64,000 nucleotides of DNA from Odontocerum albicorne (Eukaryota; Arthropoda; Insecta; Trichoptera; Odontoceridae), in the NCBI GenBank assembly GCA_949825065.1, contig OX463844.1, positions 27,747,056 to 27,811,055 on the forward strand, written 5' to 3'. This document shows, in pieces, positions 23,324 to 34,556 of this stretch. A program made the translations under genes and the position numbers. Within the stretch, counting starts at the first letter, position 1; the number at the start of each line of letters is the position of its first letter. The notes under the pieces are model-generated. The model was not told the origin of the DNA. It made no database searches and saw only the letters and a list, made by a program, of their open reading frames with translations.

Positions 23324-23817
23324 ATGACACACATGACAAGAAATATACACAATTTGCGAAAAAACAACAGGTAATTTGATTTGGACATACAATTTTAATG
23401 GATCTGGGTTTGTTGCCTTTCATTTGTCGTATCCCCAGTAAACTAGGATTTTGCCTGTATCTCACTGAGGATATTTAGCATGAAAAAATAAATCGATACT
23501 TCTTTCCGATTTTTGATTACACAAAAACAAAACCCCGTTGCATGCTCTCATCAACCTGACAAACAGTGACACTCAACTACAACTGGAAACATCTTGCGAA
23601 ATTAAACTCCTCACACATCATCACTCCAGAAAGACCAAAAATATTCATCCCACAGTATACCGCACACAATCATAAGAATTAAAATAAAAATCAAAACAAA
23701 AAATACACAGAAACACAAATACAAAAACAACCAAAATTAAAACAACAAGAAGAAACCCACACTCACGAGCTCACACAAATCGTTCCCACTCGTCATTCAT
23801 CCTGAAAGCCCAAGTAC

Positions 23818-24420
23818 TCAAAACCACGCTCCGATCGACTGTCTAAATGGTTTTCCTACCTTTGCCTTTATTGAAGCCGGCACGCCATTGTATGTAATGG
23901 GGGCCAAATAAGCATATTGCCTTTGGGCAAAAGAGGTTTTAACTCTAGGGATGGTGAACATTTCATTAGTTGCCATGCGTGTCATGTGTGTCTGCTGAGT
24001 CTGCATCTTCCCTTCCTCTCGATGGTAGTGCCAGAGAATGGATTTGAGATGTAAATTGGCTAAGTTCAGGACCTGATACTCTCTGAAAAGCTCCGCCATG
24101 GGATACCGAGCAGGAAGTTTATTAATTATTTTCACAATAAATTTTTGGGAAACCTGCAATATGTGTTTTTGGGTTAAGGTGCATCCCCCCAAAACTGATA
24201 TACCGTAAGAAAGTGCTGACTGACATAAGGCGAAGTATATACTTTTAAGAATATTTTCACTGAGCATATTTCGAATCATACGGAATATGTATCCTAGTTT
24301 TCTGATTTTTGCGCTCAAAGTGTTAATATGGACCTCCCAATGAAGGAACTGATCAACATAAACTCCAAGGAACTTTATACTATCAACCCTTTCCAAGGAA
24401 ACACAACTACAGTCAGCCAT
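23818..24420 (-). pseudogene. LINE ORF2 C-terminal domain (copy 2)
   Basis: This 200-codon frame includes VDSIKFLGVYVD, YFALCQSALSYGISVLGG and NEMFTIPRVKTSFAQRQYAY. It is longer than its copy 1 counterpart and keeps the AYLAPITYNGVPASIKAK ending. It continues the RT fragment in the next frame. Confidence 0.8.
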
Positions 24421-24496
24421 GGGTGAACAAGTGTGTAGTGTTATATATTTATTTGTAGGTGCTTGAGTTCTTGTAGATATGCTAAATGTGATGTAT

Positions 24497-25054
24497 TTAG
24501 TTTTTTGGGAATTTAGTCAATAAATTTGAGTCCATCCATTCTTTAACTACACGTAATTCTTCGTTAGCCTTTGAGAATACATCATCCCATGTTCGGCCCT
24601 CGAATAGAAGAACCGTGTCGTCCGCAAAAGTAATAATCTTACCCCTGATAGAAAGATTACACAACTTATTGACATATATCACGAACAATATAGGTCCCAG
24701 AACACTACCTTGAGGTACTCCGAATCTCACAAAAAGAGGCTCACTAAATACACTATCACCCAATTTGACTCTCTGAGTTCTATCAGATAAGTATGAAGAG
24801 AACCAACTAGAAGAGCGCCCACATATGCCCACCTCCATCAATCTGGTAAGTAATATTCGGTGAGACACTGTATCAAAAGCCTTTGCAAGGTCCAAAAAAA
24901 CTGCCAAACATGTTTTCTTATTATCCAAAGTGGTGGTAGCGCTGATTACTAGACTAAGCAAATCAGTTTCAGTTCCCACACTCCTTTGGAACCCAAACTG
25001 ATTAGGAGAGATAATGTTGTGCATATTGAAAAAAATCATCAGTCGGTCCTTCAC
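24497..25054 (-). pseudogene. LINE reverse transcriptase fragment (copy 2)
   Basis: This 185-codon frame covers the RT palm: AKAFDTVSH, GVPQGSVLGPILF and catalytic FADDTVLLF. It stops at the same six-A run as copy 1 (six T at 24501-24506). The frame truncates upstream at about 25054, and earlier RT residues are lost with the 5' end of the element. Confidence 0.85.
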
Positions 25055-25406
25055 TATTTTCTCAATATTTTTTGAGAGAATGCTCAGTAGAGATATGGGT
25101 CTAATTTGGAACGCTCTGTTTCATCGATAATAAATCCACAAACATTGTTTCTACATCGATTTTTTGTAACATTTCATTCATAAATAATTGAATAAAGCTT
25201 GATAACCCTGACAATGTCACATGTTTTCTACTACGACAAACACACGTGTGACACTTAATTTGCAAACAAAGCTGACGCGATAAAGATAATCAGGGACGTC
25301 CAAGCGGCCACAGCTTGATGAATTGTGAGTCAATGAACTTAGCAAAAACTACCTGTATTTGAGTGACGGCTACTTTCAAATATTGAACTAGAGACCCAGA
25401 TTAGAT

Positions 25407-25435
25407 TGTGTGTGTGAGTGAGAGAGAGAGAGAGG
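25407..25435. repeat. GT/GA microsatellite
   Basis: A short TG run passes into GAGA repeats of about 29 bp. Confidence 0.9.
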
Positions 25436-26343
25436 GTCGTTCAAATCCGACCGCTCACGATTATTTTAGAAATATTCACCACTTTATGTCCTAATATTTA
25501 CGAAGATCTAAAGCATTTTTTAAAAACTTAAGAACTACCTTAATAGATTTCAAACATAGTTTAAAAATATTAAATATCTATATAAATAAAAAATGTAAAT
25601 ATTCGTTAATTAAAAATCTCCAATCTCCGAAAGTTATTCACATTGCTTTGAAATTTTGACAGTTCCATTTTGATTTTGAATATTAAATAATAAATATTAA
25701 ATAATTAAATGTTTAATAATAATTATTAAATATTTAAATAATAAATATAAAATTTTCAAATACGTTTATTGAAAAATAGCGTGCTACGACGTAAAAATAT
25801 ACTAAATTTTTATCTGCCATTTCGTAGCGTCGCGTGGTAATAATGTGTTTTTAAACTGTTTTTTTATAATTTTTCAGTACAATTAGCAGTGAATTTAAAC
25901 TGTATCGATTGATTTTCATTTGAATTCATGGTATGTATGTGTGTATGTTTTATACATTTGAATTATTAAAAGTTTCACGTGTTTCATACAACTAACTTTT
26001 GACAAATTTGATTTTAAGAAACTGCCAAATTTTTGCTAATTTGTAACAAGATGTATTCATTTGTCATTATTGTTAGTTTTTTATAATGTATTTACCTAAA
26101 TAACTTGATATTGATTAGAATCGATATTTATTGTTCATTAATGACGCGTGCAACATGTCACATCCAAATTAAATTCGTGCATAGTTTGCAATGTCTTTCC
26201 CTAACATTTAATTAATTCCAATAATCTCTCTCTTTGCTTAACATTTAATTAGTTCCAATTATCTCTGTATTTCCTTAACAATACTCCTATTTGACAAATA
26301 TTTCCTTAACAATATTCCTATTTGACAAATATTTGACAAATGC

Positions 26344-26634
26344 GTGTCCAGCTGCAGAACGATCGATCAGCTGATCAGAGATCAGCAGATATTCTCACAT
26401 CAATTGCTGGAAATTGGGAACGGAAAGGCGCAGGTTGATATGACCTCAGGACGAATTTTATTTTCTTATAACTTGTGCAATTTAGTGACGTCTAAAGAAG
26501 AATTGGTTGAAAAAGTATTTCCCTATATTCAAATCAATTATAAGAATCACGATTGGCTGAGTGAACGAGATATTATTGCCGCCAAGAACAAAGACGTGCA
26601 CGAACTTAACAATATTATTCAGTTCCTTTTTTAA
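26344..26634 (+). pseudogene. Helitron PIF1 helicase fragment, first copy
   Basis: The 96-codon frame includes FSHQLLEIGNGK, SKEELVEKVFP and NHDWLSERDIIAAKNKDVHE. Helitron helicases have FLLxIGNG, EELIEKVFP and WLSERAILAPKNxDVxxIN in this order. Walker motifs and the rest of the helicase are absent. A second version is at 27085-27444. Confidence 0.8.
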
Positions 26635-26682
26635 TGTTTCACAATTTTATATGTTTTCGCTATAACTTTATTTTTTTTCAGT

Positions 26683-26855
26683 GCAATCGATCTGCTTTAG
26701 TTCATCAAAATGTCGAGGAAGCAGCAGAAAGACGTGTAGCCAGACTTGAGGATGCACGGTTGCGAGCACGGCGATCGCATCCTGCAGCTTCAGAACTGCT
26801 TCGTTTTCAACAGAATGTACGTGACAGGCTGATAGTGGCTGAAAGAGGTCAGTAG
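26683..26855 (+). pseudogene. Arginine-rich Helitron N-terminal-like fragment
   Basis: The frame contains EEAAERRVARLEDARLRARR, an Arg/Ala/Glu-rich stretch like the leading region of Helitron Rep-helicase proteins in insects. It sits between the two helicase pieces. It is too short for a firm call. Confidence 0.45.
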
Positions 26856-27084
26856 AAATATCAAAAGTATCTTTTTTATATAGAATTTAATTTTATCTCT
26901 ATGTTTATATTTCAAAATCTATCAAATCGTATGTAGAAATGGAGATTTTTTTAAATTAGTTCCAATTATCTATTTGCCTTCCCTTAACATTTAATTAGTT
27001 ACAATTATCTCTCTGTCTTCTCTTAACATTTAATTGGTTACAATTATATCTCTGTCTTCCCTTAATATTTAATTAGTTACTTTT

Positions 27085-27444
27085 ATGTTTCGCAATTTTA
27101 TATGTTGCCTGAAATACTCTACTTTGTGGCGACACGTAAATGCGTTGAAATTAACAACAAATATGCGTGTCCAGCTGCAAAACGATCGATCAGCTGAGAT
27201 ATTCTCACATCAATTGCTGCAAATTGGGAACAGAAAGGTGCCGGTTGATATGACCTCACGACGAATTTCATTGTCTCATAACTTCTGCAATTTAGTGACC
27301 TCAAAAGAAGAATTGGTTGAAAAAGTATTTCCCAATAGTCAAATAAATTATAAGAATCACGATTGGCTGAGTGAACGAGCTATTCTTGCCGCCAAGAACA
27401 AAGACGTCTACGAACTTAACAATATTATTCAGTTCCTTTTTTAA
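27085..27444 (+). pseudogene. Helitron PIF1 helicase fragment, second copy
   Basis: The 119-codon frame repeats the 26344-26634 segment: FSHQLLQIGNRK, SKEELVEKVFP and NHDWLSERAILAAKNKDVYE. Upstream and downstream bases (a TTTAATTAG/TTACAATTATC run and a TTTTCAGTGCAATCGATCT piece) are duplicated too. The duplication is therefore of a longer block, roughly 26190-26710 against 26950-27510. Confidence 0.8.
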
Positions 27445-27753
27445 TGTTTCGCAATTTTATATGTTTTTGTTATAATTTTCTTTCTTCTTTTTCAGTGCAA
27501 TCGATCTATCATTTGAATTCAAATCATATCGTGAATTGACCTCATGGAGTGACGCGATCATTGGCGAGCACGGCGATGAACGCGACATACTGAGAGTGAA
27601 CGCGACAGACTGAGAGTGGCTGAAAGACATCAAAAATATTGTATACCCACAAGCATTGTGAAATTAAACATATTAGAAACGTATGCTTTCTCTTTTCTTT
27701 ATTTTCCATTTAACCAGACTGAGCCACAGCAACGCGTGGCCGGGTACAGCTAG

Positions 27754-29620
27754 TATTAAATATATTGAAAGTGTGACATTGATAACCTTGTTCACTAGTC
27801 TTCATATCAATTTTGCACTTGTAAACCAAAATAATGCAAAAAATCACATAACGCCTAGGAAACGATCATTAACGATGGTGTGATCCATTATGTTGCTAGC
27901 TATATAAAAAAAGTGGCCATAAAATAATGTAAGCCCTCAAGAACTCGTTTTACATAAGAAATTTTGTAACTAAAATTTAGATTTTCCTTGTTTAAAGAAT
28001 TATTACGTAAAACTGGATTCATTCAAATGATCAACGTTCGTAAAAAAAACATAACTAAAAAGTCTATAATCACTAAATTTATATATTAAAGAAATAAATC
28101 ATTTGTATGTATGTAAAATTCACGTAACATATAAAAAATATCATATTGCACCCAAAAATATAAAATTACTTCAAAATTTAAATTCACATGTCGACCATAA
28201 TAGCATATTTTATTTGACTGGCAACATCCAAATCAAAATTCGCGTTGCAGTGAGTTGGCGGCAAAGTGGAAACGGCACAAAGAGGGGATTCGCTGTAGGA
28301 AATCGCGCGATACAACACGTGAGAACACCAACACGGTGCAACGTTCGGTGTGCGTCATGTTGGCGTATGATGCATAAATTCAAAGCGTATAAATTTGATC
28401 TTTGAATTCCGGTGTCTCCTGACCTCCGTTAATTGGTTAGAAAATATATATTTTAATTGAATGAGTAATATAATTTTATATAAATAATTGCATTACTTTT
28501 ATCGGCCTGTAATGAGTCCAGGCGATCAAAATGGGAATATTTAAGTATTTATGTTGAAAGAAAGGTTTAGAAAGAGCAAATAATTCTTTAACGATGTCAT
28601 TAAACTTAATTAAAATCTTTGTCATCCATTTTGAGAATATGGATTCCATAAAGAGGAGCGTTTAGACAAAATCATAATTATTAAAGCCATTATTCAATAC
28701 TCTCGATTTTATGAAAATCACGATATTATAAAATTGTCCTGAATTGTATTTATATTCTTTAGTAATTGAATAAATGTGAATGCTAATAAATCAGTTCTAA
28801 TATCCATGTTATAGTTATCAACTTAAGCTTTAAATTAAAAGATTCAAATGTTTAATAAACAAAAAACAAAAAAGATTCATAAACAATATCAATAATTGTT
28901 TGATATCAAAATACATACCATCTAGACAAATAAGACACTTTCCAATCTAGATACAGACCCTTCGCTTCTTCTAAAACACACCTTCTATCTAACTCCTACA
29001 CTTGACTCTAAACTTTCTACGTTTCCTTCCTTAAAAATATCATTCATAAGATCCAAATACATCAACGTTGGGACTAAATACTATTGTTGTATCGGACATA
29101 CGCGTCATCATAAAACAGATTAGGATTAGTTTCTTAATTGTTTAATGTGTATAGATTTGGTTATACTGTGATATTTGTTTGGTTTTGTATGTATTTTTAT
29201 GTTTGTTTGGATCCGCGCTGCGTCGCGATCGCAACGGAAATAAAACTTATGGACGGTCGTCGTGAGACTATATCGCTAGCCGGCCGACCTCTGCATTGCG
29301 CAAAACTCCCGAAAATTGTGGTATTTTGGTGGCGGAAAATAACGCTTACGATGAGCGATCGGCCGTTCATAAGGGTCAAAACCAAATTAAATATCTTCTC
29401 AGTTCACTCTACCTACTGTGTTTTACTTGAGACCTGCTAATACCTGCCTAAGAGATATCTCTTCACCCCGCTACCTTTTCACCGATCTACGCCTCTGAAC
29501 GTGAGCGGAATTCTCTGAACATCGAGCAGCAACCATCTACTTATGATACAGTTCTTCGCACCGGTGCCGTACAATTGTGGAATATTATCTTAGCAAATTT
29601 TAATATTATCTGGTTCGATT
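27754..29620. other. Gene-free stretch with two GC-richer patches
   Basis: Two patches, about 28240-28400 and 29205-29370, are clearly less AT-rich and contain CpG-rich words (GCGCGATAC, TCGCGATCGC, CCGGCCGACC). No coding domain was recognised in them. They could be old element pieces or regulatory DNA. Confidence 0.4.
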
Positions 29621-29624
29621 ATAT

Positions 29625-29700
29625 ATGTTTTAGTGCCCCATTGTCTTTGTTCCCTATCGCTAAACGCCATTCGATATATACCCTATCATGTGTAAATGAA
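29625..29700 (-). mobile_element. Short RTE-like LINE fragment
   Basis: The + sequence GTGCCCCATTGTCTTTGTTC to about 29695 resembles 48435-48520, which on the minus strand encodes the DIERRVAIGNKVNGAL-type segment of RTE-like LINEs. Small and decayed. Confidence 0.45.
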
Positions 29701-32119
29701 AATCATATTTCGATGTTAGCTTTCTTTGAAGGTCAATTTAATTTAATTCAATAAAATGAGCTTAAATCGTAGTAACTAACGAAATATGTTTTTATTTATT
29801 TTTACTATCAACAATTCACCATTTATAATGGATATGCGACCTGTGAAGTATAAGTACTCGGCATCCAAAATAGCACCCATATTGTGGATATAAAGAATCA
29901 CTTCACTAAACAAGGCGTGTGATGAAGTGGTGTTTTAATTTGTTGAACGTATATAATTCATAAAATTTCATATTTAAATATTTGCATAGTTCACATATTG
30001 TCCTTTTTTTATAAAACCTCTTTGAATATCCCATCAACTAAAGAATGCAGCTTCTTTCCGTTCTCATACTTGCAGTAAGCTTAATATAGATTGAATATCG
30101 GCTTTCCAAATTCTCAGCTCTTCTTTTTTAACATCATTATTTGTTGTCTATTCGAAACTGGAAATTTACCATAATTGATATATTTTTAATTATTATTGAA
30201 AACCATTTCATTTAGTCAGTAATGTGATTTACGTTTTTGTTTTCCCTCCACCATAATTAATTTCATTTTCTCTCAATAGATGACATTTAATTTTTTAAAT
30301 ATTTATACATTTCGTACAAATTAAAAATAAATAGTTTTTTTTATATTATCACGTAAATTCCCTTACATACTTTTGTGTGGTGAGTTGGAAGATATTGTAA
30401 CGTGGAAATAAGCTCACTGGACTGTATATTTTCATTAAATAAATAAAACCTCATTTATTTGGAAAGGATATGAAAAGTGTTAATTTCAATTCTTTGACAT
30501 AAATATTGCAAATACAAATCTGTGACGCTGTGTAAAGTTACATCTGCAATCGTAAATAACTGTTGAGGTAGGTAGGTACAGAACAACAACGTGCGCGCGG
30601 GTGAATCATGCCGGTGCAGTCTAGTGTCAGCAACTAAAGCTCATGATGAAATTTTGTCAAATTTTACGATATTTGTCTTAGCTTTTCTCGTTTAATCGAC
30701 GTGTAGAATTACACATGTAAGTAATATTAATCTTATTTTTTCATATATTATCTCGGATTAGGCGGAATTTTCGGTAAAGATTTATCATCGAGGATTAACT
30801 TTTTGGATTCCAATTTGAATTTGCCTCCCGTTCATTATTCATCCCTAAAGGATCGTAATTGTTTGATTCGATAAAATTATATCGATTAAAATTTTGCTTG
30901 CATAATTTGTGCGTAAAATTCATTGATATTTTCTATTTTTTATGTATTATTCTATTCGCAGTTATTTGACACAAGCTACGTCAGCATTCCAACTTATTAA
31001 TTTTTTTGTGTTTTTCTTTTACTTATTTTGGTACATAATCGATTTTTTATTTTAATTTGTTGAAATATCTTTGTTTATACTCGTATGAAGTGGAATACGC
31101 TCAAAAAAGGTTTGATTGTTATTTAATCGATACATGTCATTTAAATTTCCTAGTAACGTATAGGTTTCGATAGTATTGAGTCAAGAATTTTGTCAAAATT
31201 GTCCAATTCTATGTTTTCATTCTTATTTCACGTTTCCCTCGAAATTCTTTTATTTTACATTTTAACGTGATAATCCATTTCTTTAGTTATTATAAACCCC
31301 ATATACCAATAAAATCATGAATCGTTAATATAATATTTATAAATTTTAAAACCTTCAATAAAAAAACAAAAGTCGTTTTCGAATTATTTAAATTCTATTT
31401 TTTTACTTCGACGCTCGATCTGTTTTGTAAGTGAATGTACCAGCAAAATATTTTCAATCGACAATTTTAATAATTATATTTAAAAGTTCAATAATACCCG
31501 TTTCTTTAAAATGTTTATTTTCTATCAATAAAAAAACTATGAGTATATCACTGCAAGTACAATCATCCACCGGATATAAATGTGCGTAATTATCAAAACA
31601 ATTTAGCAAAATCTTGTTATAACCTTTCTTGGTGACATAATAAGAATATTCAATTTCATTCATATTACGGGTTTGTGAAATAAAATGCAAATTACTTGTT
31701 TTATCAAAGTACCAAACGAAAATGCTCAAAATGTACATAAAAGAAAATTATATTGTACAATGACAGAAGATTCCACCTTAGTTTCACTTATTCATACCTT
31801 TGTTTTACTTTGCGATGCTTATACGGTGGTTTTAAATCACTCGAAAGTAAATGTACACCAGTCAGCAATAATTCCATTTAGAAATCGGACATCTACAATA
31901 TGTTTTGCCACATAATACTTACCTAATTGCAGACCTACATTTATTTTCTGGCTCAAGAAAATTACAATTAAGTTTTTTGCGATAAATATTCACATTAAAC
32001 TCTTCTTACTTCTTTAAATTATTTTTGTGTCTAGGATTTTTTCACTTATAAATTATTCACTTATTATATTATTCTAAGTTTAATATACTCGTATATGTTG
32101 TATTCTTGTGTAACTTTCA
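29701..32119. other. Gene-free AT-rich stretch
   Basis: No domain-bearing frame, terminal repeat or RNA gene was recognised. Short frames at 31454-31738 (-) and 31685-31915 (+) overlap each other and look random. Confidence 0.4.
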
Positions 32120-32303
32120 TTGCTATAGCACAACTTGACGGGTTTATTGCCATGTGGATATCTCTTTCAAACAACCAGAAACGTGTTAAATTAGCATTAA
32201 ATGAAAACATGCTGGAACCGTTTTTTTAATGGGCACCAACGGGAATCGAACCTGAAACCCCCGGGTCGGAAGGCAAATGTCATATCGATTAAGTCACGGA
32301 AAT
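32120..32303 (-). mobile_element. SINE family A copy
   Basis: In reverse orientation, a body with TTTATTGCCATGTGG and AACCAGAAACGTGTTAA is followed by the tRNA-like head. The head shows GGGAATCGAACC (B box) and GATTAAGTCACGG (A box). Confidence 0.75.
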
Positions 32304-32879
32304 CGAATGTGTATAACATTTATGTATAAACATGTATTTTTTATGTAATATTTGATAGTTAAATTTGTTATATTTATCCAAAATTTATGTATGATATTGA
32401 TAAGCTGGCGATACTTTCTTTCTCCGCAATATTAATATGAAATGAAGTTTGCTAACTGTAGCACTTTCTAAAGCAATTATCATTATAAAGCAGTTGATGT
32501 TAGATAAACGAAAGTATTGATAACATTTCACAATCGCAATCATTCACAAAATGACACTCTGTTTTAACCCCACGGGTTGCCAACTGTCTTATGAAATAAG
32601 TTCATTTTATTTTTTTTTAATTTAAAGCCCTTTTAAAACTAAATTTGCAATCGTTTAAAAGTATATGAAATATTAACTCCAAACATTTCAATCTGGGTAT
32701 GCATTTTGTAAATCACACGCCTATGTACATTCACGTATATTTTATACCGATATTTGAAAAAAAAAAAGATTTTTTTTTCATGAGTAACTCGCGTGATTTT
32801 TACGCCATATAACCCCATAAATCATCTAAAAAATCACTTATTATATAGATTCACATAGCATTTTAATAAAAATAATTTA
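32304..32879. other. Intergenic stretch without recognised features
   Basis: AT-rich, with no coding or repeat features that I can support. Confidence 0.4.
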
Positions 32880-33720
32880 TTATATTGATTCCGTTTTTCT
32901 TTCAAACGGTCTAATCCTTCCGTGGTTGCAGTCCTAAGACTGGTTTGCAGCAATTTGAACTCTTCTCCTCCATTCCCCCCTGTCCTGTGCGGCTCTTTTT
33001 AAGTCTGTGTATGTTGAGCAGCGCACGTCCACCAACAGGTCCTCCAGGTACTCTCGGCGTGGGCGTCCCCTAGAGTTTGTCCCCTCGGTCATGCCCTCCA
33101 TTATGGCATGCAAGAGGCCCTCTTGTCGTATTATATGCCCGATCCATCTTGCACGCCTTTCGGACAGGATCCTGAGCAGGTGCCTTCCTCCTTCGATTCG
33201 TTGGAGAACCTCTTTATTTGTGATGCGGTCTCTCCAGGAAATTCCTAATAGTCTTCTATAGGACCACATCTCAAAAGCCTCTAGTCTTCGTCTATCTCTT
33301 TCGGATAGGCACCATGTCTCGCAGCCGTACATCAAGATACTCCATACATAGGTCTTGATGAGGAGTATTCTCAGTTTAAGGTCTATATTATTTGATTCTA
33401 TTATTTTCGACCTTTTATTAAATGCAAGTCTAGCCTGATGTATACGGCTGTCGACCTCGCTCTTGGACCGACCGTCCCATGTTATTTTGCTCCCGAGGTA
33501 GACAAACTCCTTGGTATTCTTTAGTGGTTTACCCGACATCACTATTCTCATCTGGTGCTGCGCTCGGCCTACAGTCAGCAGCTTTGTTTTGTCTTTATTT
33601 ATCTTCATACTGTAGTTATTTTGAAGAATGCTTTCCATAGTTGTTAAGGCCTCTTGTAGTTCCTCTTCACTTTCAGCAACCATAGCAATATCGTCAGCAA
33701 ACCTTATCATGTCCACCTTT
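32880..33720 (-). mobile_element. Endonuclease-RT (RTE-like) LINE, 5'-truncated, open ORF end
   Basis: The minus strand encodes MIRFADDIAMVAESEEELQ (with the catalytic FADD of RT). It continues through KTKLLTVG, FVYLGSKITWDGRS, SILMYGCETWCLSERDRR and ARWIGHIIR..RGRPRREY to a stop at 32934. The downstream 3' UTR reaches about 32880. The RT start and endonuclease are missing. No stop interrupts the remaining ~260 codons, so it is younger than the other RTE relics here. Confidence 0.8.
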
Positions 33721-33962
33721 TGCCCGTCTAATAATGTCGCATAATAGGATCCCGTAATTGTCTTGCTCTTTTCCAAGTAGTCAATCATGATGATTCCTTG
33801 GGAATCCCAAAAAACAGTTGCCATTACCTTCCCAGCCGACAAAATAGTATTCGCCTTCATCGGGATACTTTCATCATTGTCGTCCATTGTTTTGACTGCT
33901 GTTTGGACTCTGGTGTGTAGTAGTGGTGGATCCAAGTTTCGTCCAGTCACGAATGGACGCAA
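32934..33962 (-). CDS. Chimeric open frame: mariner transposase piece joined to LINE RT
   Basis: A 342-codon uninterrupted frame. Residues of roughly 42-79 (AGKVMATVFWDSQGIIMIDY onward) are mariner transposase core. From about residue 82 the frame is the RTE-like LINE RT with catalytic FADD at 88-91, to its natural stop. The first ~40 residues correspond to mariner codons partly out of the usual frame. The join at about 33722 is where a 5'-truncated LINE landed inside a mariner copy. I see no promoter evidence. Most likely it is a chance fusion with no function, but it is the longest open mixed frame in the window. Confidence 0.6.
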   Translation of the reverse strand: MRPFVTGRNLDPPLLHTRVQTAVKTMDDNDESIPMKANTILSAGKVMATVFWDSQGIIMIDYLEKSKTITGSYYATLLDGQKVDMIRFADDIAMVAESEEELQEALTTMESILQNNYSMKINKDKTKLLTVGRAQHQMRIVMSGKPLKNTKEFVYLGSKITWDGRSKSEVDSRIHQARLAFNKRSKIIESNNIDLKLRILLIKTYVWSILMYGCETWCLSERDRRRLEAFEMWSYRRLLGISWRDRITNKEVLQRIEGGRHLLRILSERRARWIGHIIRQEGLLHAIMEGMTEGTNSRGRPRREYLEDLLVDVRCSTYTDLKRAAQDRGEWRRRVQIAANQS

Positions 33963-34390
33963 AAAAATATTCGGATTGCGATTAAACGTCGCTTAATACT
34001 GCGTTGGAATGTCCTTTTGAGCACTTTTTCGGTCGACAGTCAACAATCGCGCCGACAGCTTTTTTATATTAAATTTTTCATATTAGATATTGTCCACCCG
34101 TGCACTTGAGATACCCACGGCTTCAGCAATCTCGCGCACATGCACTCAGCGGTTTTCCATTACCATACCATGACTGTTTCAATTATGTTTCCGTGGTGGA
34201 CGCAATTGGTCGTCCGAAGGGCGATTCATCTTCGGTGCGTGAACGGCCACGTTTAAAATAAACTATTTTTAACGCTGGCGAGTGAGTCCCCGTGAACTTC
34301 GTCCAACTCGGCTTTGACCTGCGCGGTTGTTAACTTTTTCAAATAAAAATGTCTTTTGACGGCACGGAACTCGTTTTTTTTTTATATTTA
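33722..34390 (-). mobile_element. mariner transposase 5' half (irritans/SETMAR-like)
   Basis: The minus strand begins NEFRAVKRHFYLKKLTTAQV, followed by KAELDEVHGDS (HTH domain). It then decays, and later shows LDETWIHHYTPESKQQSKQW (first catalytic Asp region) and VFWDSQGIIMIDYLEKSKTI. The second half, including the later catalytic residues, was cut off by the LINE insertion. Confidence 0.8.
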
Positions 34391-34556
34391 TGCGACGAAT
34401 ATCAAAGTGATCGATTCAGATACGAGTAGCTGTCAAACGTTAACTAAACATTTTTATAGAGGTCGTTTGAGGAATGATACTTGCCAGCAGCGATGTCACT
34501 TTATGAATTGTGACACTATCTCATGGAAATTTACCAAATTTTTCAAACTACTCTCG

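Larger units (their letters stand above)
23324..25105 (-). mobile_element. Same LINE, copy 2 (5'-truncated)
   Basis: It is closely similar to copy 1 throughout the RT, C-terminal domain and 3' region. Similarity to copy 1 stops at about 25105 (GATATGGGTCTA), which is therefore its 5' truncation point. It lacks the TAA tail seen in copy 1 and runs straight into copy 3. Confidence 0.85.
25577..27753 (+). mobile_element. Non-autonomous Helitron with both termini, 2177 bp
   Basis: The 5' end is TCTATATAAATAAAAAATG, preceded by A (25576). The 3' end is CTAG at 27750-27753, followed by T. Eleven to thirteen bases before the end is a hairpin with stem GCCAC (27723-27727) and GTGGC (27736-27740). 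A TC start, CTAG end, sub-terminal hairpin and A/T insertion site are the Helitron signature. Inside are two related PIF1-helicase pieces and an arginine-rich segment, all broken, so it would depend on a helper. Confidence 0.88.
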
